A DNA stretch of 64,000 bases, taken from contig JAACZV010000008.1 of the NCBI GenBank assembly GCA_009996515.1, positions 1-64,000 of the forward strand. The letters are read 5' to 3'. The stretch is from Comamonadaceae bacterium (GTDB lineage Bacteria; Pseudomonadota; Gammaproteobacteria; Burkholderiales; Burkholderiaceae_C). Position 1 is the stretch's first letter. Each line of letters opens with the position of its first letter. Below the pieces are notes generated by a model. It was not told the DNA's origin. It did no database searches and saw only the letters and a program-made list of their open reading frames with translations. Position numbers and translations under genes: made by a program. This document shows positions 25,414 to 32,040 of this stretch, one piece after another.

Positions 25414-26015
25414 GAGGACTTGCCCGGCTGCAGCGTCGTCGACGGCTTCAGCGGCAGCGGCGCCGCCGGTGCGGAGGCGGCGTCGTCGCCCGGCTGCGCG
25501 CGCGGCATCATGACGATGCGGGTGCGGCCATTCGGATTGGGCGAGGCCGTGCCGCCTTCCAGCGTGAAGACCTCGGTGCGGCTGTTGTAGACGATGACGG
25601 CGCCCGTCACCTCCTCGGCCACGGCGGTGCCGCGCATGCGGCGCACGGTGGCGTTGCCGATGAAGCGCACGGTCTCGGTGCGGGTGTCGTACTCGAGCTG
25701 GTCGGCCACGCCGTCTATGGCTTCGCCGGGGACGTCGCGCGCCTGGCGGAAGCTGACCGGCTGGCCGGCGGCGCCGCTGGCAAAGGCCTGGTGGTAGCCG
25801 TCGCGCGTCTCGCGCACGTCCACCTTCTCGGCGCGCAGCAACAGGCTGCCCTTGGTGATGATGACGTTGCCCAGCAGCTCGGTGCGCTGGTTGACGGCAT
25901 CCACCAGGCCGGTCTTGTCCGACGAGAAGACGAAGGGCTTGAGCCGGTCGGCCTTCTCCGCCTGGGCGGCGGAAAACGCGAGCGCGAGGGCGAGCGGGAG
26001 GAGCAGGCGTTGCAT
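25410..26015 (-). CDS. lptA: LPS transport periplasmic protein LptA
   Basis: This 201-residue protein starts at ATG 26015, giving a clean signal peptide ([19 protein letters not shown]). The OstA/LptA beta-jellyroll shows [27 protein letters not shown] and FIGNATVRR with [16 protein letters not shown] Pro/Ala/Ser-rich tail of about 35 residues follows. It bridges LptC and LptD in the periplasm. The gene normally upstream, lptC, is absent here; a dsbA-like gene occupies that position. Confidence 0.93.
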   Translation of the reverse strand: MQRLLLPLALALAFSAAQAEKADRLKPFVFSSDKTGLVDAVNQRTELLGNVIITKGSLLLRAEKVDVRETRDGYHQAFASGAAGQPVSFRQARDVPGEAIDGVADQLEYDTRTETVRFIGNATVRRMRGTAVAEEVTGAVIVYNSRTEVFTLEGGTASPNPNGRTRIVMMPRAQPGDDAASAPAAPLPLKPSTTLQPGKSS

Positions 26016-26086
26016 GGCGGCACGGAAGTTGCAGGCCATTCTAGGGGCCTGCCGGCGTCACCGGCCTGTCCCGTGTCACGGCCGCG

Positions 26087-26746
26087 TCAGGTAGTTTTGC
26101 CGCCGCGGGCCTGGCGGATCAGGAAGTCCACCACGGCCAGCGCCTGCTGGCCCAGCACCGCCTCGCTCTGGCCCGGCGCCGCGCCCATGCCGGGGCCGGT
26201 GCGCCAGCGGCCGGCGACGACCAGCGCGGGCACCGTGTCCACGCCGGCGGCCTCGGCCAGCTTGTTGCCCTGGGCCATCTTGGTCTGCACGCCGAAGGAG
26301 GCCAGGGTCTGCTTGAACTGGGTCGGGTCCACGCCCAGCCTGCCGACGAGGGCGACGACGCCCGCCTCGTCATGGGCCTGCACACCCTGGCGGTGGAAGG
26401 CGTCGAAGAGGCCGGCATGTACGGCCGGGGTCAGCGCGCCCATGGCCTCCAGCGCGTAGAACATGCGCTGGTGCAGCTTGAGCAGGGCCTGCTGGCCCAC
26501 CGGCACGCGACGCAAGCTCACGTCGGCCGGCAGCCGCTGCGCCCAGGCCTGCAGCTGCGGGTCGAAGGCGTAGCAGTGCGGGCACTTGTAGAAGAAGAAC
26601 TCGACGACTTCGATGCGGCCCGGCGTGGCGGGCAAGGCCGGGTTCAGGCGCGCGTAGTGCCTGCCTTCGACGGGGCCGCCCTGCGCGAACGCCGCCGGGC
26701 CCATGCCGGCGGCGATCAGCGCGGCGGCCGCGTCGCGGCGCTTCAT
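26087..26746 (-). CDS. DsbA-like thiol:disulfide interchange protein (second copy)
   Basis: This 219-residue periplasmic oxidoreductase has signal peptide MKRRDAAAALIAAGMGPAAF, ending near AFAQ. It has the thioredoxin-fold active site FFYKCPHCY (Cys55, Cys58) and cis-Pro in DTVPALVV. Overall layout (GGPV-GRHY-LNP-LP-TPG-IEVVEFF) matches the neighbouring dsbA gene, so the pair arose by tandem duplication. The start overlaps the neighbour stop (ATGA). It differs from its twin in Lys before the CPHC motif (versus Gly) and in lacking the non-catalytic Cys residues of the twin. Confidence 0.9.
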   Translation of the reverse strand: MKRRDAAAALIAAGMGPAAFAQGGPVEGRHYARLNPALPATPGRIEVVEFFFYKCPHCYAFDPQLQAWAQRLPADVSLRRVPVGQQALLKLHQRMFYALEAMGALTPAVHAGLFDAFHRQGVQAHDEAGVVALVGRLGVDPTQFKQTLASFGVQTKMAQGNKLAEAAGVDTVPALVVAGRWRTGPGMGAAPGQSEAVLGQQALAVVDFLIRQARGGKTT

Positions 26747-27405
26747 GCCTTGCTGCGCACGCGCTGGATCAGGAAGTCGGTGATCTGCAGCGCCTTCAGG
26801 CCCAGTTCATGCTCGGGCATGCGCTGGCCGCCGGCGGCCAGGCCCGGCGAGGTCAGGAAGCGGCCGCCGATGCCGATGCAGGGCACGCCGTCGATGCGGT
26901 AGGCCTCGGACAGCTTCTCGGCCTGCTGGCACTTGGTGATCACGCCGAAGGAGTTGTAGGCCTCCTGGTATTTGACGGGGTCCACGCCCAGCGGGCTCAG
27001 GAACTTGGCCTGGCTCTTGGCGTCGTCCAGGGCCAGGCCCTGCTGGTGCATGGCGGCGAAGATGGCCTGGCGGGTGGCGGCCTCCTTGCCCAGCGCCTCC
27101 AGCGCGTAGAACATGCGCTGGTGGATCTTGACGTTGGCGCGGAAGGCCACGTGCACCTTGCGGAAGGCCACGTCGGCAGGCAACTGCTTGGTCCAGGCCT
27201 CGACGGCCGGCTCGAAGGCATAGCAGTGCGGGCAGCCGTACCAGAAGAACTCCACCACCTCGATCTTGCCCGGCGTGGAAGGCAGCGGCGGGTTCAGCGT
27301 CTGGTAGTGGCGGCCATCGACGGGGCCGCCCTGGGCCAGGGCCGTACCGGTGGCGGCCGCGAGCGGCGTGGCGGCGAGCAGGGAGGAGAAATCGCGGCGC
27401 TTCAT
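26743..27405 (-). CDS. dsbA: Thiol:disulfide interchange protein DsbA
   Basis: This 220-residue protein has an RR-containing leader (MKRRDFSSLLAA) that could be Tat- or Sec-type. It has the active site FFWYGCPHCYAF (Cys58, Cys61) and the cis-Pro loop DGVPCIG. The DsbA helical insert has RMFYALEALGKE. It oxidises cysteines of exported proteins and is re-oxidised by DsbB. It sits 29 bases downstream of the SPOR gene, in the common argS-SPOR-dsbA order of Burkholderiales. Confidence 0.93.
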   Translation of the reverse strand: MKRRDFSSLLAATPLAAATGTALAQGGPVDGRHYQTLNPPLPSTPGKIEVVEFFWYGCPHCYAFEPAVEAWTKQLPADVAFRKVHVAFRANVKIHQRMFYALEALGKEAATRQAIFAAMHQQGLALDDAKSQAKFLSPLGVDPVKYQEAYNSFGVITKCQQAEKLSEAYRIDGVPCIGIGGRFLTSPGLAAGGQRMPEHELGLKALQITDFLIQRVRSKA

Positions 27406-27434
27406 GGGGTCAGCAATCCTTCAAAGAGTGGATG

Positions 27435-28067
27435 TCAGCGTTGTACACGAACGAGATTGGCCTCGAAACCGGCCCCCTCAATCTTGCGCTGCAGGTCTTC
27501 GGCCGCCTCGCGCGTGTCCGAGGGGCCCACGCGCACGCGGTAGACGGTGCGGCCGTTCTGTTCGCGCTCCATGACCTTGGCCGTGAAGCCCTGGATGGCC
27601 AGCTTGGCCTTCTGGGTCTCGGCGTCCTCGGGCTTGGTGAAGGCGCCGGCCTGCACGAAGTAGACATAGGCGTCCGCACCGGTCGCTGCTGCCGGCGCGG
27701 ACGCGGCGGGCGCGGAGGCCTTGGCGGCGGCCGGCTTGGCCGATGGCGCAGCGGCGCTGGCCGGTGCCGCCGGCACGGGCGGGGCGCTGGCCGTCGCGGC
27801 GGGCGGGTTGACGACGCCGCTGGCGCTGCGCGCGCCCTTGCCGGCCAGCGGTGCGTTGGGGTCCCAGTTGCGGTTGCGCTCGGCTTCCTGCGCGTCCTGC
27901 TCGGCGGTGCGCTGCGGCACCTTGTCCCGGAAGGGGATGGGCGTCTTGTTGATGTACAGGGCCACGCCCAGCGCGATGGCCAGGCCCACCAGCAGGCCCA
28001 CGATCATGCCGAGGACGAAGCCGCCTTTCTGGTGCTTCTGGCTGGCGGTTTTGGAGGAGGCGGTCAT
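27435..28067 (-). CDS. SPOR-domain inner-membrane protein
   Basis: This 210-residue protein has a cytoplasmic N-terminus of about 15 residues, one membrane helix (about 17-40, [20 protein letters not shown]), an Ala/Pro-rich periplasmic linker (about 80-130) and a C-terminal SPOR domain (about 132-207: [21 protein letters not shown], then [19 protein letters not shown]). SPOR domains bind denuded peptidoglycan at the septum, so a cell-division role (FtsN/DedD type) is likely. The start overlaps the argS stop (ATGA). Confidence 0.93.
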   Translation of the reverse strand: MTASSKTASQKHQKGGFVLGMIVGLLVGLAIALGVALYINKTPIPFRDKVPQRTAEQDAQEAERNRNWDPNAPLAGKGARSASGVVNPPAATASAPPVPAAPASAAAPSAKPAAAKASAPAASAPAAATGADAYVYFVQAGAFTKPEDAETQKAKLAIQGFTAKVMEREQNGRTVYRVRVGPSDTREAAEDLQRKIEGAGFEANLVRVQR

Positions 28068-29764
28068 TCGGTCTCCGTGGTTTCAGGAATGTCGCGGCTC
28101 ATCTGCTCGGGGGCGCTGACGCCCAGCAGCCCCAGGGCATTGGCCAGCACCTGGCGCGTCGCGGCCAGCAGCGCGATGCGGGCCCGGCTCAGCTCCGGCG
28201 CCTGGTCCAGCACGCGCTCGGCGGCGTAGTAGGAGTGGTAGGCGCCGGCCAGGTCGCGGGCGTAGAAGGCCACGTCGTGCGGCGCGATGCCGGCGGCAGC
28301 GCCGCTCAGCATGTCGGGGTAGGCAGCCAGCTTGAGCATCAGCGCCTCTTCCGTCGGGGCGGTCAGCAGGCTCAGGTCGGCGGGGGTGGCCAGGTCGCCG
28401 CCCCATTTGCGGATCACCGAGCAGATGCGCGCATGGGCGTACTGCACGTAGAACACCGGGTTCTCGTCGTTCTGCTTCAGCGCCAGGTCGACGTCGAAGA
28501 CGAACTCGGTGTCGGCCTTGCGGCTGATCAGGAAGAAGCGCACCGCGTCGCGGCTGGTCCAGTCGACCAGGTCGCGCAGCGTCACATAGGAGCCGGCGCG
28601 CTTGGAGATCTTGACCTCCTCGCCGTTCCTCATGACGGTGACCATCTTGTGCAGCACATAGTCCGGGAAGCCTTGCGGGATGCCCAGGCCCACCGCCTGC
28701 AGGCCGGCGCGCACGCGGGCGATGGTGCCGTGGTGGTCCGTGCCCTGCACGTTGATGCACTGCGTGTAGCCGCGCTCGAACTTGTTGATGTGGTAGGCCA
28801 CGTCGGGCACGAAGTAGGTGTAGCCACCCTCCTTCTTGCGCATCACGCGGTCCTTGTCGTCGCCGTAGTCGGTGGTGCGCAGCCACAGCGCGCCGCCTTC
28901 CTCGTAGGTCTTGCCGCTGGCGACCAGGCGCTCCACGGTCTTCTCCAGCTGACCGCCCTGGTAGACGCTGGTCTCGAGGAAGTAGCTGTCGAACTTCAGG
29001 CCGAAGGCCTGCAGGTCCAGGTCTTGCTCGTGGCGCAGATAGGCCACGGCGAACTGGCGTATGCCGTCCAGGTCGTCCACGTCGCCGGAGGCGGTGAACT
29101 CGCGGTCGTCGGCCTTCACCGTGGCCTTGGCGCGGAAGGCGTCGGCGATGTCCTGGATGTAGTCGCCGTTGTAGGCCGCCTCGGGCCATTCGGCGTCGCC
29201 GGGCTTGAAGCCCTTCAGGCGCATCTGCGTGGAATTGGCCAGCGTGGCGATCTGCACGCCGGCGTCGTTGTAATAGAACTCCCGCGTGACCTGGTGGCCC
29301 TGGCTCTGGAACACGGCGCAGATCGCGTCGCCCAGCGCCGCCTGGCGGGCATGGCCCACGTGCAGCGGGCCGGTGGGGTTGGCGGAGACGAACTCCACCA
29401 TGACGTGCTTGCCGGTGGGCGCGCGGTGGCCGAACTTGTCCCCCGCGGCCAGCACCTCGGCCACGACGGCCTGCTTGGCCGCGGGCTTGAGGCGGATGTT
29501 GATGAAGCCGGGGCCGGCGATCTCCAGCGACTGCACCCAGGTCTGGAAGGCGGGCTTGGCCTGCAGCGCCTCGATCAGCCGGGTGGCCAGCTCGCGCGGG
29601 TTGGCCTTGAGCGGCTTGGCCAGCTGCATGGCGGCCGTGCAGGCGAAGTCGCCATGGGCGGCCTGCTTGGGGGATTCGAAGGCCGCGACGGCGTTGGCGC
29701 CGGGCGCGATGTCGTTGAGGGCTTCGGCGAGTGCGGCGAGCAGCGCCTGCTTGGCTTGGATCAT
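28064..29764 (-). CDS. argS: Arginyl-tRNA synthetase
   Basis: This 566-residue class I synthetase has an N-terminal Add1 domain (about 1-100), the HIGH-type signature [14 protein letters not shown] with HVGH at 135-138, the [13 protein letters not shown] region and KMSKS-type KISKRAG. A C-terminal DALR anticodon-binding domain ends in [10 protein letters not shown]. Length is normal. It charges tRNA-Arg. Confidence 0.98.
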   Translation of the reverse strand: MIQAKQALLAALAEALNDIAPGANAVAAFESPKQAAHGDFACTAAMQLAKPLKANPRELATRLIEALQAKPAFQTWVQSLEIAGPGFINIRLKPAAKQAVVAEVLAAGDKFGHRAPTGKHVMVEFVSANPTGPLHVGHARQAALGDAICAVFQSQGHQVTREFYYNDAGVQIATLANSTQMRLKGFKPGDAEWPEAAYNGDYIQDIADAFRAKATVKADDREFTASGDVDDLDGIRQFAVAYLRHEQDLDLQAFGLKFDSYFLETSVYQGGQLEKTVERLVASGKTYEEGGALWLRTTDYGDDKDRVMRKKEGGYTYFVPDVAYHINKFERGYTQCINVQGTDHHGTIARVRAGLQAVGLGIPQGFPDYVLHKMVTVMRNGEEVKISKRAGSYVTLRDLVDWTSRDAVRFFLISRKADTEFVFDVDLALKQNDENPVFYVQYAHARICSVIRKWGGDLATPADLSLLTAPTEEALMLKLAAYPDMLSGAAAGIAPHDVAFYARDLAGAYHSYYAAERVLDQAPELSRARIALLAATRQVLANALGLLGVSAPEQMSRDIPETTETE

Positions 29765-29783
29765 GGGGCGATTTTAGGAGGCC

Positions 29784-29819
29784 GGCTGCCGGCCCATCGG
29801 AACGCGCGGGCCGGCAGCC
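29784..29819. promoter_or_regulatory. 12-bp inverted repeat between argS and the kinase gene
   Basis: GGCTGCCGGCCC (29784-29795) and GGGCCGGCAGCC (29808-29819) are perfect inverted repeats separated by 12 bases. They lie in the 62-base divergent gap. The size and position suit a dimeric-regulator operator or a leader hairpin for either gene. No -35/-10 could be assigned. Confidence 0.4.
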
Positions 29820-29826
29820 GCGGGCC

Positions 29827-31188
29827 ATGGCGGCCCGTATCATGCCCCGCGTGACCGCCTCTGCAGACGACCTGCCCTCCCATATCGGCCGCTACCAGGT
29901 GCTTAGGCGCCTCGGCGAGGGGGCGACCAGCGACGTCTTCCTGGCCCGCGACCCCTTCCAGGGCATGGAAGTCGCCATCAAGCGCATGCGGGCCTGGGCG
30001 CCGCCGGCCGATGCGCCGGGCAGCGACTTCAGCAGCCGCTTCTTCAGCGCCGAGGCGGCGCTGGCCGGGCGGCTGCATCACCCCAACGTCGTTGCCATCC
30101 TGGATGCCGTCGCCGGAGGCGAGGCGCCCTATCTGGTCATGGAGTACGTGCCCGGCGTCACGCTGAAGCATTTCTGCCGCAGCGACCGCCTGCTGCCGCT
30201 GGACCAGATCGTCGAGCTGGGTTTCAAGTGCGCGATGGCGCTGGGCTATGTGTTCCGCCAGGGCGTCATCCACCGCGACGTCAAGCCCGCCAACCTGCTG
30301 GCCGTGCTGGACGGGGCCGGCCAGGTCGTGGACGTCAAGGTCAGCGATTTCGGCTCGGCGCTGAACCTGAATGCCGACGCGACGCAGATCCACCGCGTCG
30401 GCTCGCTGGCCTATATGCCGCCCGAGCAGATCGAGGGCGGCGACGTCGACTGCCGCGCCGACATCTACGCGCTGGGCGCCGTGCTCTACCACCTGATCGT
30501 CGGCCGCCCGCCCTTCGACGCGCCGCACCAGATGACGCTGATGCACCAGATCTACCACCAGGCGCCGCTGCCGCTGGTGGATCAGCGCCAGGGCGTCACG
30601 GCGGCGCTGGATGCCGTGGTGCTGCGCGCGCTGGCCAAGTCGCCGCAGCAGCGCTATGCCGACTGGGAGAGCTTCGCCCAGGCCCTGTCGGCCCTGGTCG
30701 CCGGCCAGCAGGTGCCGCTGAACCGGCTGGGCGAGGTGCGCGACTCGGAGCGCTTCAACCTGCTGCGCTCGCTGGAGTTCTTCGCCGACTTCGGCGACGT
30801 GCAGCTGTGGGAGGTGGTGAGGCGCGCGCGCTGGCGGCGCTATCCCGTCGGCCATGCCCTCTTCAAGCGCGGCCAGGAGGGCAACAGCTTCCACATCATT
30901 GCCCAGGGCGAGGTGCAGGTCTTCCGCGACGACCGGCTGGTGGCCACGCTGGGCCAGGGCACGTCGGTGGGCGAGATGGCCTATCTCGCGCCCAACCCCG
31001 ACCTGCGCCGCCACAGCACCGACATCAAGGTCAGCCAGGAGTGCACCTCCATCTGCTTCACGCCCGAGTCCGTCGGCCAGTTGAGCCCCGAGTGCCAGCA
31101 CCGTTTCGACCGTGCCTTCATCCGCGTGCTGGTGCGCCGCCTGCATGCGGCCCACGAGGCCCTGGCCCATCCGCGCCGGATTCTGTGA
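29827..31188 (+). CDS. Serine/threonine protein kinase with C-terminal cyclic-nucleotide-binding-like domain
   Basis: This protein has 453 residues from ATG 29827 (ATG 29842 is an alternative; neither has a clear ribosome site). The Hanks-type kinase domain occupies about 22-295: glycine loop LGEGATSDVF, VAIK with Lys52, HRDVKPANLL with Asp151, DFG at 174-176 and a PPE-type end of the activation segment. Residues about 318-440 form a cNMP-binding/Crp-like fold (GHALFKRGQEGNSFHIIAQG, then VGEMAYLA). The phosphate-binding cassette is only partly canonical, so ligand binding is uncertain. There is no membrane segment. It probably phosphorylates proteins in response to a bound nucleotide or partner. 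Confidence 0.9.
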   Translation: MAARIMPRVTASADDLPSHIGRYQVLRRLGEGATSDVFLARDPFQGMEVAIKRMRAWAPPADAPGSDFSSRFFSAEAALAGRLHHPNVVAILDAVAGGEAPYLVMEYVPGVTLKHFCRSDRLLPLDQIVELGFKCAMALGYVFRQGVIHRDVKPANLLAVLDGAGQVVDVKVSDFGSALNLNADATQIHRVGSLAYMPPEQIEGGDVDCRADIYALGAVLYHLIVGRPPFDAPHQMTLMHQIYHQAPLPLVDQRQGVTAALDAVVLRALAKSPQQRYADWESFAQALSALVAGQQVPLNRLGEVRDSERFNLLRSLEFFADFGDVQLWEVVRRARWRRYPVGHALFKRGQEGNSFHIIAQGEVQVFRDDRLVATLGQGTSVGEMAYLAPNPDLRRHSTDIKVSQECTSICFTPESVGQLSPECQHRFDRAFIRVLVRRLHAAHEALAHPRRIL

Positions 31189-31206
31189 CGCCGATGAAAC
31201 AAGTCT

Positions 31207-31222
31207 TGGCACGGTCAGGGCC
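31207..31222 (+). promoter_or_regulatory. Candidate sigma-54 promoter for the psiF-like gene
   Basis: TTGGCACG is followed, with exact GG-N10-GC spacing, by GGGCC. The -24 half matches the sigma-54 consensus perfectly; the -12 half keeps the essential GC but not the TT before it. It sits 48 bases before the ATG at 31270. No enhancer-binding-protein gene is adjacent. Confidence 0.3.
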
Positions 31223-31269
31223 GCATGCTTGAATCAGTCGCCCATCAACTCTTGAGGAAGGGGTTCCCG

Positions 31270-31563
31270 ATGAAACGATTCGCCATCCTGCTCGCCTGTG
31301 CCGCCATCGCCTTCGGGGCCCAGGCCACGCCGCAGCAGGACAAGATGAAGGCCTGCAATGCCGAGGCCAAGGGCAAGAAGGGCGACGAGCGCAAGGCCTT
31401 CATGAAGGAATGCCTGGCCGCCAAGCCGGCCGAGGGCGCCGCCTCCGCCGCTCCGGCCAGCGCGGCCTGCGAGAAGTCCGCCGCCGACAAGAAACTGCAT
31501 GGCGCGGCGGCCAAGAGCCACATCAAGAAGTGCATGGCCGACGCGGCCTCGGCACCGAAGTGA
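31270..31563 (+). CDS. PsiF-repeat periplasmic protein
   Basis: This 97-residue protein has a good ribosome site (GAGGAAGGGG) and a signal peptide MKRFAILLACAAIAFGAQA. It has two copies of the PsiF motif: KACNAEAKGKKGDERKAFMKECL and a second ending HIKKCMADA. The central linker is Ala/Ser-rich. PsiF is induced by phosphate starvation in E. coli and its function is unknown. It precedes a hairpin terminator. Confidence 0.88.
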   Translation: MKRFAILLACAAIAFGAQATPQQDKMKACNAEAKGKKGDERKAFMKECLAAKPAEGAASAAPASAACEKSAADKKLHGAAAKSHIKKCMADAASAPK

Positions 31564-31595
31564 CCTGAGCGCCCGGGGCCGGGCCCCGTGAGACG

Positions 31596-31620
31596 AGAGC
31601 CACCCGCGGGTGGCTCTTTT
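31596..31620 (+). terminator. Rho-independent terminator after psiF-like gene
   Basis: The stem AGAGCCACC/GGTGGCTCT, with a short loop, is followed by TTTT at 31617-31620. It lies 33 bases after the stop codon. Confidence 0.8.
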
Positions 31621-31692
31621 GCTTGGGCGGTAGTCCCCGTCCGACATCGCGTCGGCCCCTGGGCTGGTTCCGGCCACGGCTGCTGGCATCCA

Positions 31693-31713
31693 AAGTTGCC
31701 GCATCGGCAACTT
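31693..31713 (+). promoter_or_regulatory. 5' leader hairpin before the glycine-zipper lipoprotein
   Basis: A perfect 9-bp inverted repeat (AAGTTGCCG/CGGCAACTT, loop CAT) ends 5 bases before the AAGGAG ribosome site (31719-31724) of the next gene. It could be an operator or an mRNA hairpin that affects ribosome access or transcript stability. Confidence 0.45.
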
Positions 31714-31730
31714 GCCACAAGGAGCAGACC

Positions 31731-31982
31731 ATGAGCCACTTTGCAATGACTTGCAGCCCCGGCGCCCGCTGGCGCCTGAGCTTGCTCTGCGCTGTCGCAG
31801 CGGCCACGCTGGCCCTGAGCGGCTGCGCCGGCATGTCGGCGCGTGAGACCAGCACCGTGGTGGGCGCGACGGCCGGTGCCGTGGTGGGCGGCGTCGTGAC
31901 CGGCACGACTGCCGGCGCCGCCGTGGGCGCCGCGGCCGGCGGCGTCATCGGCAACGAGGTCTCGAAGAAGCGCGGCCGCTGA
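31731..31982 (+). CDS. Glycine-zipper lipoprotein, OsmB/SlyB-like
   Basis: This 83-residue protein starts at ATG 31731 after AAGGAGCAGACC. A lipoprotein signal ends at LALSGC (Cys at about 33). The mature part is a Gly/Ala-rich zipper (VVGATAGAVVGGVVTG and repeats) followed by EVSKKRGR. It resembles the small osmotically inducible lipoprotein OsmB and the SlyB/RcpM glycine-zipper group, which insert into the outer membrane. The function is not established. Confidence 0.82.
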   Translation: MSHFAMTCSPGARWRLSLLCAVAAATLALSGCAGMSARETSTVVGATAGAVVGGVVTGTTAGAAVGAAAGGVIGNEVSKKRGR

Positions 31983-31990
31983 GCGCAAAA

Positions 31991-32019
31991 GACAAAGGCC
32001 GGCGAGGCCGGCCTTTGTC
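31991..32019 (-). terminator. Bidirectional hairpin between convergent genes, terminator of the TonB receptor gene
   Basis: A perfect 13-bp stem (31991-32003/32007-32019) with loop GAG starts 22 bases after the TonB-receptor stop codon on the minus strand, where it is followed by CTTTTG. It also lies just after the + strand lipoprotein gene, so it may serve both. Confidence 0.8.
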
Positions 32020-32040
32020 ATGGGGCTACAGGTTGCGCGA

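Noticed and set aside
29782-29820. Terminator for argS
   Set aside because: The inverted repeat lies upstream of argS (divergent side), not after its stop.
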